Position numbers and translations under genes: made by a program. The notes under the pieces are model-generated. The model did not search any database, was not told the DNA's origin, and worked only from the letters and a program-made list of their open reading frames with translations. DNA of 64,000 nucleotides. Origin: Zygnema cylindricum (taxonomy: Eukaryota > Streptophyta > Zygnematophyceae > Zygnematales > Zygnemataceae). Numbering within the stretch: the stretch's first letter is position 1; every line of letters begins with the position of its first letter. Below, piece by piece: positions 33,013-44,728 of the stretch. The stretch is taken from NCBI GenBank assembly GCA_037447655.1, contig JBBHKE010000262.1, positions 25,403 to 89,402 of the forward strand, written 5' to 3'.

Positions 33013-33732
33013 TATTTTTACTGTAATTTGCAGTGTTGTTCAAATCATGCGATTTTTCAAATTTTCCGATTGAAACGTATAGTTCGTGACGATTTTGAAA
33101 ATCGCAAAAAAACGTCTACGGTAAACTGAAACTGACAATTTACGGGAAAAGTACAATATTTCCCGTAATATGTACGGTTTTTTTACGGAAATATACAAAA
33201 TTCGAGGAGAAGATACGTCGTAGTTATCGGTACTTTTTGTTCAGTGAACTGAAGAGAAATTTCACGGATCTTGTACGTCTCTTCATCGAAAATGTACACA
33301 CATTTTCGAAAAGAGACGTTGAATCGTCACACTATTTTCGCGCGGTAAGTTTGAAATTTGTACGGGCGTCTTCTTCAAAAAACTTTGAAAGAAGCCGCCA
33401 TGAAATATTGAAAACGAAATCGCAAGGAAGCCGCCACCCTGTATCCTACCCTCCTCTCTCCCAAGCTTTTAACTATCCTCTCTTCCAGACTTCGACAAAA
33501 GAAACCATGCCCAAAAATCGAGGAGAGGAGTGGGAACACATGAAGGCTGCAGACGACCATGGCTGCGTGTCAGATAGGCTCAGACAAACGAAATTTGATA
33601 AAAATGTGCCCTTGCGGACGTTCGCACCCGAGTGTGCTAGTGTCATAACGCCCGCTACCAGTTGATGAAGGAATTCCGATGTCGATATGGAATGTCATAT
33701 TTATATAAACATTCATAGTATTTTAGCAATCA

Positions 33733-34707
33733 TGTAACAGTAATAGCGGATTGAACTTGTTCTTGAATGGGTATTTAAGTGCAACCAATATAGAGTTTTA
33801 AATTCGATAGACGTCCGCGAAAAAATCGCACGATTTAGAGTTGTACTTTAAAAGATATAGTGATTGGTGTATTTAGGCGACAACGCGAGGTAAAAATAAC
33901 GAATGGGTGTTCATTGTTACAAGTTAAGGGTCAAACTAGTTGCGGAATTTAAGGCGTATGTTTATAAAGTACCAAACGAAATCAATATTTCGTTTGGTAC
34001 GCACAATGGTTCATTTCTTACAATTCTTAGTACAAAAGGTCACTTTCATTTAACAGAAATTTGTAGGAAGTTTCGTGTGCGAAATTTGCGACGCACGTTC
34101 GTGCAAAGTCGCGTTTTGTTTGGCGCGCACTTTTGCACAAAAATGTTACGTAGTGAAACGTAGCGTTTGATTGGTTAGAAATACTACATAGTTAGTAAAA
34201 GATTTCGCACGTTTTTGCATTGGTCATTCTGAGTTGTTGCTGAACAATGATTGGCCCAAGTAAAACCTCTTCAACATAGCGTTGACTCTGGCCTGGCGAT
34301 TCTAGGGCGATGATGGATAAATAGTGAATTCTAACAAGAGAGTAGACATCTTTTCCTTTAGGAAAAGTTTGTGGAAATTTTGACTAATCTTGGTGCTGAG
34401 CGATTAAAACCAAATTGGAGCAATGGCATTTTTATACTGAAATCTCTTACAAACTAAGTAGTGTTTTAGTAGTTAAAAGATAAAATTATTAAGAGTGGAG
34501 AGTAGTGGAAAACACTTTAATAAGAAGGGTTGAGCCACGAGGTAAGAGACCAAACTAATGTTATGTGAACACAAGCTTCTTTTAATTTAAAGTTTATCCT
34601 TATATGAGTGTTTTCTATTGTGGATGTGTATTTTCCAATGTGTGGAATGTGTGGTTGAAATTTGTTTTAGTAATGGGATTTTCTGAGAGGTAGGAAATCC
34701 TATTACA
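33733..34707 (+). repeat. Ty3/gypsy 5' LTR, left duplicate
   Basis: It starts TGTAACAGTAATAGCGG and ends GGAAATCCTATTACA (TGTAA/TTACA inverted ends), 975 bp, matching 39018-39992. A primer-binding site (TGGTATCAACGC, from 34710) follows. It contains a hairpin: arms GTACCAAACGAAAT / ATTTCGTTTGGTAC around 33969-34000. Confidence 0.9.
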
Positions 34708-37096
34708 TATGGTATCAACGCTTTGGTTAGAAACCAGAGAGAAGTTTGCTTACCCGAAAATCGAATGCCGTGAACGGTGAGGGTGTTATGACGTGTGTCG
34801 GTGGAACCACAATGTGAAGTGGTAAGGAATTGGAGGGAAACTAAGTGACCATGGTGTCAGCGGCCGCTGGTTAGATGTGGGGCTTGCTTTGGTCCTAAGA
34901 ACTAAAGCGGGGTGGGAAGTGTAGCCACCGTTGAAACTCACTCCAATTACATAGAAGCCAAACAAACTTGCCTTCTCCTAGCAATGATTAATGTGTAGAG
35001 GGAAGGCTTGAAGCCATCAAAGGTGAGGATGTGAGGATTATAGAGTAAATGATCTTGATGTAGTGGAAAATGGGAAATTTGCTAATGGAGGAGAAAGAGA
35101 GTGGATCAATTTACTTGTTCAAAAACAAAAGAGTCCAGAAATGACTTAAACCTTTTCAAACCCTACATTATTACCTTAGAGAGCTTTTCAATTTTAATGT
35201 TGCAAAATTTGTGGGGAAAATTCTTATATTTCTGCATCAATGTTTGGGAAATTGAAAATTGAATCTGCACTAACTTTTTTTCAATGTCTGATTGATTTTT
35301 CAGATTTTGGTCTTTTTTTTTCGAAGGGTTTGTTAAGGAAAGAAAATTATAGATTGGAGAAATCCGAAGACTTTAAATCAGCTGCAAACTCTTTTGGATA
35401 ATTATGCTCTACCTTTTTTATTGTTTGATTTCATTGTGTGATAATGACAAATTCTGCATGGAAACGTGGAATGGAAAATGCCCTGAATGTGTTGAAAAAC
35501 GTAGTGTGAAATTGGTCAAAAGATTAAATAATCATGCTGCTGCTGTGGATGAAACAATTTATGAGTTGAAAATTGAATTGAAAGATGTTAAGGAAAATTG
35601 AAATGTTTCAAATAAAAAATTAGATGAGCTTATTAATTTAATTCACACCACAAATTATGTTAATGACCAAAAGGGTGAGAGTGGTAAGAGAAATGCCAGT
35701 TTTAGGGAGGATGATGATGATAAACCTAAGAAGATAAGAGATCTGAAGTTGTCTATTAGTGATGCACCATCCTTTGATGGTAAGAACATTGATGATTAGA
35801 TGCTTGGATTTTCAATATTGAGTATTATTTATAATCTAGAAACTGTGATTGTGATGATTACACTTTTTTCGCTGTTAGCTGTCTGAAAGGTGATGCTCTG
35901 ATTTGGTATAACACTCATAGGAGGTCTAATTGTATTCCTGATAATGTTGATTGGGAAAATTCTAAGACCGCGATCAAATCGCGTTTCTTGTTTGTAACTT
36001 ATAAATCCAGAATAGAAAAAAAAGTGGTTGAACTGTAAATAGACTGGATTTGTGAAAGATTATATTGTAGAATTTGACTCATCTAGTATTCATGTCCTAG
36101 GTTTGACTGATGAAATGGCTAAGTTGCATTTCTTGAACTATCTGAATTCTATATTGAAATCAGAAGGGAAACATCAAAAAAATATTAATTTGAAGGAATT
36201 ACAAGATAAGTCATTGGAATTAGAGGATTAGTTGGGGTATAATCGGGAAACTCGATCACTCGAGGTAATTTGAATGAAGTATCAGAGTGGGGAAAAGGGG
36301 AATTTGTGGAAGACGGTCTTAATGCAGGTCTGGTGAAAAGGCAAAATATCTTCAAGGGAAATCAGAGAGGTGGACAGAGTGTTAATGCAGGAAACAAATT
36401 TATCAATAGAGGGGGATATATTAAGAGTCCTTAACCATGTATTAATGCTCAGAAACCCGATCTTAACATTCCCTTATGCTTTATCTTTTAGAAAAGAGGT
36501 CATAGGGCATTTGAGTGTGCACAACTGAAAAAAACTAACTATTATAACTGTGGAGAAAATGGCAATTTTAGCACAGAGTGCACAAAACCGAAAAAAAAAG
36601 TCACTTGTTTTAAATGCGGAGGTCCAAATCATTACGATAAGGACTGTATATATAAGGGGTATCTTAAAACAATTGATGTCAATGAAGGTCTTCAAGAATA
36701 TATTGCATTATACCTAGGTGAGTAGGAAGTCCAAGAGGTGGAAACGAAAAAGACTAGCTGAAAGTCCTTAGTTGAGTCTATCACGTCCAGAGTTTAACGA
36801 GTTAACTCTAGAGGGCAAGCTAATGAATGGAAAGGCTAGGATAGCTAAATTTATTATGATGCTAACTACACTCTATAGTTTGAGCAATCCTTTTGATGAA
36901 ACTCTTAACAACAAACCTCTGTTGGGACAGTTAAGTAATGATGACACCAGACACAGTTTGATCTGATTCGAATCTTTATTAGAAGGGAAATCATTGAGAG
37001 TTATGGTAGATTCAGGTGCTACACATTATTTTAGTTTACATAAGTTTGTAGAGGAAAATAAATTTCCTACATTCAGAAGGGAAAAACCTTTGCATG
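34708..37096 (+). pseudogene. Ty3/gypsy gag and protease fragment, left duplicate
   Basis: After the primer-binding site, a gag region with many stops is followed by a zinc-knuckle array near 36480-36655 (best preserved: CFKCGGPNHYDKDC) and the protease motif VDSGATHYFSLHKF near 37005-37050. It ends at 37096, where a family C LTR is joined. 36356-37096 differs from the right duplicate at many sites, including extra stops. Confidence 0.85.
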
Positions 37097-37580
37097 TGTA
37101 AAAGAGGCAACAATACACCACAACACGTCACAGTGCACAGCGGAAAACACCAAGGATCTTTCCGTAACAAAAGCAGGAGCACACACAACTCACAGACAAG
37201 GTTGAGCTTTATTACTTGAAAGAGAGTACAAGGTTGTGCTAACTGTGTAGGTCTACTTGAGGTGTCATTCACTGGGTCTTACTCGACTATTTAAACTAAC
37301 TAACTGCTAGTCAACCTAGTACTATACAACTGTACACGGGTACCTTCACGGTCAACCAAGATCTATCCAAAACTTCCTTCTAGAACTATACAGCTCAATC
37401 TACATTCTGCGGCGTTGCTATGCTGCGCTGCTACGCTGCTGCGCTACTAAGTTGCTACGCCGCTAAGTTGCTATGCTGCTATGCTGCGCTGGTCTGGAAT
37501 CGCAGCTGCGCTGCTCTGAAATCGCAACTATAGCAGCCTAGCCCTAGCCACTAAGTACCCAATTCTGTAACCCTGTTACA
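37097..37580 (-). repeat. Family C 3' LTR (minus strand)
   Basis: On the minus strand it starts TGTAACAGGGTTACAG and ends CCTCTTTTACA, 484 bp with TGTAA/TTACA inverted ends. A polypurine-like AGTGGGAGGCAG lies directly upstream (37581-37592), so it is a 3' LTR. It contains AGCAGCATAGCAAC-type short repeats. A decayed relative lies at 15704-16135. It interrupts the gypsy protease region after GCATG. Confidence 0.82.
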
Positions 37581-37625
37581 CTGCCTCCCACTAAGGATTC
37601 AGCGTCCCGCTGAACTTTGATTGAC

Positions 37626-38195
37626 TCAGGGAAACTGCAATTGCCGGAGTATGTCATATGTTTCCTCGCGATACTCTTCGAACTCCTGGCGAAGGGCGTC
37701 GAGTTGATTTTGGAGTTGTTCACATCGGGTCTCCAGTAACGCGATGTGATGATCTGCAACTGCCAACCGCCGCCGAGTGATTCGTTCCCGAACCTGATCT
37801 TCCCCTTCCTCAACCTCGAGTACTTCGGGTCGCGGCGGAACGTCCGCCGGTGCAGGCTCCTCGGGTGCCGGAATCCGGGGTTCTTCAGGTTCAGCCACTG
37901 GGGAAACTTCCTCCGCTTCTTCGTCCGCCGGTTCCCACCGAGGTACCTTCCGTACACGTTCACTGACATAATTGGTCAGATACAGGACTCCACTGAAGTA
38001 CAGTAAGCGAAAAAAAAAGTACAGCCAGTACGAAATTTTGTAGGATTGCTGTGGTTCCTGGAAGTAACGCCAGTAATCGCGATAATCAATTATCGATCGA
38101 AAGGGCCATACAGGGAAAAATAATCGCTGAGATGACAGTACACCGCGAATCGTAATTAGAGTAGAAAAAGGAAAAAAACTAATTAGAGTTATCAA
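37626..38195 (-). CDS. Unrecognised acidic, proline-rich, coiled-coil ORF next to family C LTR
   Basis: This minus-strand frame of 189 codons ends 34 bases before the polypurine tract of the family C LTR, where the last ORF of an LTR element would lie. The C-terminal part (37626-37951) is rich in Glu and Pro (EEPRIPAPEEPAPADVPPRP) and then has a heptad-like helix (ALLETRCEQLQNQLDALRQE). The part above 37952 is aromatic-rich and is shared with the left duplicate (32668-32911), where it joins unrelated sequence. I recognise no retroviral enzyme motif. It may be a structural or extra protein of the family C element, truncated at its N-terminus; the start is uncertain. Confidence 0.45.
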   Translation of the reverse strand: MITLISFFPFSTLITIRGVLSSQRLFFPVWPFRSIIDYRDYWRYFQEPQQSYKISYWLYFFFRLLYFSGVLYLTNYVSERVRKVPRWEPADEEAEEVSPVAEPEEPRIPAPEEPAPADVPPRPEVLEVEEGEDQVRERITRRRLAVADHHIALLETRCEQLQNQLDALRQEFEEYREETYDILRQLQFP

Positions 38196-39017
38196 CTCTA
38201 ATTTGGGTAATAAACCCTTTTCGAAAAAAAAAAAATACTCTAGTTTATCAATAACTCTAATTCGGGTTTCTTTCGGTACTAATTATCCGCGCTGAATATT
38301 TTTACTGTAATTTGCAGTGTTGTTCAAATCATGCGATTTTTCAAATTTTCCGATTGAAACGTATAGTTCGTGACGATTTTGAAAATCGCAAAAAAAACGT
38401 CTACGGTAAACTGAAACTGACAATTTACGGGAAAAGTACAATATTTCCCGTAATATGTACGGTTTTTTTACGGAAATATACAAAATTCGAGGAGAAGATA
38501 CGTCGTAGTTATCGGTACTTTTTGTTCAGTGAACTGAAGAGAAATTTCACGGATCTTGTACGTCTCTTCATCGAAAATGTACACACATTTTCGAAAAGAG
38601 ACGTTGAATCGTCACACTATTTTCGCGCGGTAAGTTTGAAATTTGTACGGGCGTCTTCTTCAAAAAACTTTGAAAGAAGCCGCCATGAAATATTGAAAAC
38701 GAAATCGCAAGGAAGCCGCCACCCTGTATCCTACCCTCCTCTCTCCCAAGCTTTTAACTATCCTCTCTTCCAGACTTCGACAAAAGAAACCATGCCCAAA
38801 AATCGAGGAGAGGAGTGGGAACACATGAAGGCTGCAGACGACCATGGCTGCGTGTCAGATAGGCTCAGACAAACGAAATTTGATAAAAATGTGCCCTTGC
38901 GGACGTTCGCACCCGAGTGTGCTAGTGTCATAACGCCCGCTACCAGTTGATGAAGGAATTCCGATGTCGATATGGAATGTCATATTTATATAAACATTCA
39001 TAGTATTTTAGCAATCA

Positions 39018-39992
39018 TGTAACAGTAATAGCGGATTGAACTTGTTCTTGAATGGGTATTTAAGTGCAACCAATATAGAGTTTTAAATTCGATAGACGTC
39101 CGCGAAAAAATCGCACGATTTAGAGTTGTACTTTAAAAGATATAGTGATTGGTGTATTTAGGCGACAACGCGAGGTAAAAATAACGAATGGGTGTTCATT
39201 GTTACAAGTTAAGGGTCAAACTAGTTGCGGAATTTAAGGCGTATGTTTATAAAGTACCAAACGAAATCAATATTTCGTTTGGTACGCACAATGGTTCATT
39301 TCTTACAATTCTTAGTACAAAAGGTCACTTTCATTTAACAGAAATTTGTAGGAAGTTTCGTGTGCGAAATTTGCGACGCACGTTCGTGCAAAGTCGCGTT
39401 TTGTTTGGCGCGCACTTTTGCACAAAAATGTTACGTAGTGAAACGTAGCGTTTGATTGGTTAGAAATACTACATAGTTAGTAAAAGATTTCGCACGTTTT
39501 TGCATTGGTCATTCTGAGTTGTTGCTGAACAATGATTGGCCCAAGTAAAACCTCTTCAACATAGCGTTGACTCTGGCCTGGCGATTCTAGGGCGATGATG
39601 GATAAATAGTGAATTCTAACAAGAGAGTAGACATCTTTTCCTTTAGGAAAAGTTTGTGGAAATTTTGACTAATCTTGGTGCTGAGCGATTAAAACCAAAT
39701 TGGAGCAATGGCATTTTTATACTGAAATCTCTTACAAACTAAGTAGTGTTTTAGTAGTTAAAAGATAAAATTATTAAGAGTGGAGAGTAGTGGAAAACAC
39801 TTTAATAAGAAGGGTTGAGCCACGAGGTAAGAGACCAAACTAATGTTATGTGAACACAAGCTTCTTTTAATTTAAAGTTTATCCTTATATGAGTGTTTTC
39901 TATTGTGGATGTGTATTTTCCAATGTGTGGAATGTGTGGTTGAAATTTGTTTTAGTAATGGGATTTTCTGAGAGGTAGGAAATCCTATTACA
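39018..39992 (+). repeat. Ty3/gypsy 5' LTR
   Basis: TGTAACAGTAATAG ... CCTATTACA, 975 bp. Compared with the 3' LTR it has about 107 extra bases (starting within the hairpin near 39268) and scattered substitutions. It is essentially identical to 33733-34707. Confidence 0.92.
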
Positions 39993-39994
39993 TA

Positions 39995-40012
39995 TGGTAT
40001 CAACGCTTTGGT
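39995..40012 (+). other. Gypsy primer-binding site
   Basis: TGGTATCAACGCTTTGG starts two bases after the LTR. The first eight bases equal the complement of the plant initiator tRNA-Met 3' end (TGGTATCAGAGCC); the rest is diverged. Confidence 0.75.
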
Positions 40013-40688
40013 TAGAAACCAGAGAGAAGTTTGCTTACCCGAAAATCGAATGCCGTGAACGGTGAGGGTGTTATGACGTGTGTCGGTGGAACCACAATGT
40101 GAAGTGGTAAGGAATTGGAGGGAAACTAAGTGACCATGGTGTCAGCGGCCGCTGGTTAGATGTGGGGCTTGCTTTGGTCCTAAGAACTAAAGCGGGGTGG
40201 GAAGTGTAGCCACCGTTGAAACTCACTCCAATTACATAGAAGCCAAACAAACTTGCCTTCTCCTAGCAATGATTAATGTGTAGAGGGAAGGCTTGAAGCC
40301 ATCAAAGGTGAGGATGTGAGGATTATAGAGTAAATGATCTTGATGTAGTGGAAAATGGGAAATTTGCTAATGGAGGAGAAAGAGAGTGGATCAATTTACT
40401 TGTTCAAAAACAAAAGAGTCCAGAAATGACTTAAACCTTTTCAAACCCTACATTATTACCTTAGAGAGCTTTTCAATTTTAATGTTGCAAAATTTGTGGG
40501 GAAAATTCTTATATTTCTGCATCAATGTTTGGGAAATTGAAAATTGAATCTGCACTAACTTTTTTTCAATGTCTGATTGATTTTTCAGATTTTGGTCTTT
40601 TTTTTTCGAAGGGTTTGTTAAGGAAAGAAAATTATAGATTGGAGAAATCCGAAGACTTTAAATCAGCTGCAAACTCTTTTGGATAATT

Positions 40689-42010
40689 ATGCTCTACCTT
40701 TTTTATTGTTTGATTTCATTGTGTGATAATGACAAATTCTGCATGGAAACGTGGAATGGAAAATGCCCTGAATGTGTTGAAAAACGTAGTGTGAAATTGG
40801 TCAAAAGATTAAATAATCATGCTGCTGCTGTGGATGAAACAATTTATGAGTTGAAAATTGAATTGAAAGATGTTAAGGAAAATTGAAATGTTTCAAATAA
40901 AAAATTAGATGAGCTTATTAATTTAATTCACACCACAAATTATGTTAATGACCAAAAGGGTGAGAGTGGTAAGAGAAATGCCAGTTTTAGGGAGGATGAT
41001 GATGATAAACCTAAGAAGATAAGAGATCTGAAGTTGTCTATTAGTGATGCACCATCCTTTGATGGTAAGAACATTGATGATTAGATGCTTGGATTTTCAA
41101 TATTGAGTATTATTTATAATCTAGAAACTGTGATTGTGATGATTACACTTTTTTCGCTGTTAGCTGTCTGAAAGGTGATGCTCTGATTTGGTATAACACT
41201 CATAGGAGGTCTAATTGTATTCCTGATAATGTTGATTGGGAAAATTCTAAGACCGCGATCAAATCGCGTTTCTTGTTTGTAACTTATAAATCCAGAATAG
41301 AAAAAAAAGTGGTTGAACTGTAAATAGACTGGATTTGTGAAAGATTATATTGTAGAATTTGACTCATCTAGTATTCATGTCCTAGGTTTGACTGATGAAA
41401 TGGCTAAGTTGCATTTCTTGAACTATCTGAATTCTATATTGAAATCAGAAGGGAAACATCAAAAAAATATTAATTTGAAGGAATTACAAGATAAGTCATT
41501 GGAATTAGAGGATTAGTTGGGGTATAATCGGGAAACTCGATCACTCGAGGTAATTTGAATGAAGTATCAGAGTGGGGAAAAGGGGAATTTGTGGAAGACG
41601 GTCTTAATGCAGGTCTGGTGAAAAGGCAAAATATCTTCAACGGAAATCAGAGAGGTGGACAGAGTGTTAATGCAGGAAACAATTTTATCAATAGAGGGAG
41701 ATATATTAAGAGTCTTAAACCATGTATTAATGCTCAGAAACCCGATCTTAACATTCCCATATGCACTATCTTCCAGAAAAGAGGTCATAGGGCATTTGAG
41801 TGTGCACAACTGAAGAAAACTAACTACTATAACTGTGGAGAAAAAGGTAATTTTAGCACAGAGTGCACAAAACCGAAAAAAAAAGTCACTTGTTTCAAAT
41901 GCGGAGGTCCAAATCATTACGATAAGGACTGTATATATAAGGGGTCTCTTAAAACAATTGATGTCAATGAAGGTCTTCAAGAAGATATTGCATTATACCT
42001 AGGTGAGTAG
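40689..42010 (+). pseudogene. Ty3/gypsy gag
   Basis: The short open part 40689-40886 may be the N-terminus. The core near 41040-41330 shows gypsy gag text (APSFDGKNIDD, then in other frames LKGDALIWYNTH) broken by stops. 41555-42010 is open and carries three zinc-knuckle remnants. The third (CFKCGGPNHYDKDC) fits C-x2-C-x4-H-x4-C; the first and second each lack a cysteine (CTIFQKRGHRAFEC, YNCGEKGNFSTEC). Confidence 0.85.
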
Positions 42011-42262
42011 GAAGCCCAAGAGGTGGAAACGAAAAGGACTAGCTTAAAGTCTTTAGTTCAGTCTATCAGATCCAGAGTTAAGGAGTTAACTCTAGAGGGC
42101 AAGCTAATGAATGGAAAGGCTAGGATAGATGAATTTATTATGATGCTAACTACACTCTATAGTTTGAAAAATCCTTTTGATGAAACTTTTAACAACAAAC
42201 CTATGTTGGGACAGTTAAGTAATGATGACACCAGACACAGTTTGATCTGATTCGAATCTTTA

Positions 42263-42448
42263 GTGGAAGGGAATTTATTGAGAGTTATGGTAGATTCAGG
42301 TGCTACACATTTTTTTAGTTTACATAAGTTTGTAGAGGAAAATAAATTTCTTACATTCAAAAGGGAAAAACCTTTGCATGTTCAGGTGGCAAATGGTAAT
42401 AAATCCATATTAGATTTACAAATTGACACAATAGAAGTTGATATTTAA
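42263..42448 (+). pseudogene. Ty3/gypsy protease
   Basis: The aspartic protease motif VDSGATHFFSLHKFVEENKF is intact, followed by LHVQVANGNKSI. Open from 42263 to 42448, with a stop before the next block (42458-42931), which includes the LILGKPWLTEHNPQVN motif usual between protease and RT. Confidence 0.85.
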
Positions 42449-43064
42449 GGTCATAAAATGAAAGTTGTGTGTCAAATAATAAATTCAAGTAGTCAGGAGC
42501 TAATTTTGGGAAAGCCATGGTTAACTGAACATAACCCTCAAGTTAATGGGGAAACTAACACCTTGAGAGTGAAGTGTGAAAACGGTTGGAAGGTTTTGCA
42601 AGCATTACTATCGATGAAATTTCATAAGAATCATATAAATAACATAACGAAATTGGGAGTGGAAGGTTTGATTTCTGCTAAACAATTTAAACAGCATTTA
42701 AAAGATAAGACAAATCATGCTTTCTTGTTATTAGTAACCGAGGCAGTTAGTGATGAAGGGGGGACGAAAACACTAACGTTGATGTTATTTCTAAATCAGA
42801 TAGCACTAAAAATCTTGAAAAACAAAACATTGATAATATTTCTAAATCATATAGCACTAAAAATCTTGAAAAACAAAAATCTGATTTTGAAACTGACATT
42901 AATACATCTGATGCTGCTGTTAAAGATTTGATTTTTGAATTTAGAGATGTTTTCTCAAGTGACTTACCCTCAGCGAGGCCACTTTCCCGAGATGTGGAAC
43001 ATGTTATTAACCTTGAACCTGGATGTAATCCTCTTGTCACAAGAATTTATAAGCACAGTTTCTT

Positions 43065-43775
43065 TAAGTAGGAGGAGTTAAAGAAATAGATCAAAGAGCT
43101 TCTGGAGAAAGGACATATTCAGCCCAACAAATCACCGTACGGAGTACCAGTTCTCTTCGTCAAAAAGAAGGACGGAACGTTGAGAATGTGTGTCGACTAT
43201 CGTAGTCTGAACAATATAACGGTGAAGGATAAGTATCCGTTACCTTTAATTTCTGATTTGATTGATCGTTTGAAAGGTGCCAAATTTATTTTTTTGATTG
43301 ATCTGCGTATTTGGCTTTAATCAGGTGCCAATTAGAACCAAAGATGTTGATAAAACTGCATTTAGAACTAGAGTCAGTCATTTTGAATGGATAATCATGC
43401 CATTTGGTTTGACGAATGCACCGCCTACTTATCAAATATTAATGATCGAAACCATTTCAGATTATATAGATGAGTTGGTTCAGGTGTTTATAGATGATAT
43501 TCTAATTTACAAGAAATCTAAAAAACAACATGTAATTTATTTAAGAAAAGTGGTGGAAAGGTTAAGGGAAATATAACTATATGGAAAATTGTCAAAATCC
43601 ACTTTTCTTAAAAGTGAAAAATTGGTTTTTGGACATAAGTTAGTGGGGAAGGTGTTAAAACACATCCATCCAACATTACTACAATCCAAAATTGGAAGAA
43701 ACCCACTAATGCCACAGAAGTTAGATCATTTTTGTGATTGGCCACTTATTACAGGAAATTTATCAAGAACTTAAG
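43065..43775 (+). pseudogene. Ty3/gypsy reverse transcriptase
   Basis: Motifs in order: [45 protein letters not shown] (frame change near 43306), QVPIRTKDVDKTAFRTR, MPFGLTNAPPTYQ, and the catalytic tetrad as FIDD in VFIDDILIY. Then SKSTFLKSEKLVFGH. Stops and a frameshift break the domain. Confidence 0.9.
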
Positions 43776-43779
43776 TGTG

Positions 43780-44245
43780 ATCGCCACACCTTTTACATAT
43801 TTACTTCGAGAGAAATAGACGTTTGTGTGGGGAGCCGATTGAAGAGAGCTTTCGGGAAATTAAAAAGCAAGTTGACCTCTGCCTCTACACCGATGTAACC
43901 TGATCTTACTAGGGAATTCGAAGTTATGATCACTAGTGATGCATCGGATAAAAGGTCTAGGTGCAGTCATATGTCAAAAAGTCGGCAAACATTTTCAACC
44001 TATTGCTTTTGAGTCCAAGAAATTCAATGATGTTGAAAAGAACTATCTAGTACAGGAAAAATAATCATTTGCAATTGTTTATGCATTGGTGAAATTGTGT
44101 TGTTATTTGCATCATAAAGAATTTACAGTTCACTGTGATAATAAGGCACTCTCGTATCTATAGAGATTAAATGATGCACATATTATGATTGGCACACAGG
44201 TTAGGTGGATGCAAAAATCGGCATATTTCAAATTTAATGTCAAAC
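43780..44245 (+). pseudogene. Ty3/gypsy RNase H
   Basis: Recognisable pieces: ASDKR near 43940, PIAFESKKFNDVEKNY (approximate reading) near 44000, and FTVHCDNKALSYL near 44130. Stops interrupt it. It runs directly into the middle of integrase at about 44245. Confidence 0.75.
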
Positions 44246-44652
44246 ATGATAGAGTCCCCTAGTCTATAGTCAGTGATAGGGATTCTAAATTTACGTATGC
44301 ATTTTGGAAAGAATTGCAGCAAAATTTAGGCACTGAATTAAAAATGAGTACCTCTTATCATCCTCAGACAGATAGACATACTGAAAGGATGAACCATACA
44401 CTAGAAGAAATGCTTAGGATTGTTTGCAATGGAGTTCAGAACACATGGGAGTCCAAACTGCCATTAATAGAATTTACATACAATTCATGTAAACATGTTA
44501 GTACAAGATTCTCACCGTTTGAAGTTGCATACACATACCAACCGAGAGAAGCATTAGACATAATAAGAGGGGTCACTCAAGAGAATAAGGGTTCTGAAAT
44601 GGAGTTTTGGGAATACATTAAAAAGTTTGGAAAACAGGCCGGGATGCATTAG
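44246..44652 (+). pseudogene. Ty3/gypsy integrase, N-terminal half deleted
   Basis: The frame begins with [18 protein letters not shown], the context of the second catalytic Asp, and continues through [13 protein letters not shown], the context of the catalytic Glu, to [17 protein letters not shown]. The zinc-binding HHCC region and first catalytic Asp, which should lie between RNase H and this point, are absent, implying an internal deletion of several hundred bases. Confidence 0.88.
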
Positions 44653-44728
44653 TGGAGATACAAATAATGTAAGAATTCAATGCTAACAACAAACAGGGTG
44701 ATAGGGTGGTAAGCACAGGTGATAAGGT

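Larger units (their letters stand above)
32668..36355. repeat. Segmental duplication, left copy (partner 37952-41640)
   Basis: About 3.7 kb containing about 1.06 kb of non-LTR flank, a gypsy LTR, its primer-binding site and the gag start. All stretches I compared with 37952-41640 were identical except one A-run length difference near 33107. From 36356 similarity drops to roughly 95 percent until 37096. The matched flank shows this is a segment copied as a block, not an independent insertion. Part of the left flank (32668-32850) appears to belong to the family C element of the right copy. Confidence 0.88.
37952..41640. repeat. Segmental duplication, right copy (partner 32668-36355)
   Basis: It aligns with the left copy at an offset of 5284-5285 bases, starting at GTACACGTTCACTGAC. 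It includes the upstream flank, the gypsy 5' LTR and the gag N-terminal region. The right copy continues without interruption into the full gypsy element, so it is likely the source arrangement. Confidence 0.88.

Noticed and set aside
33237-33665. Open frame of 142 codons, repeated at 38312-38950, as a gene.
   Set aside because: It is identical in both copies because the DNA was duplicated, begins in TACGG-rich repeat I, and has no domain or coding-like composition.
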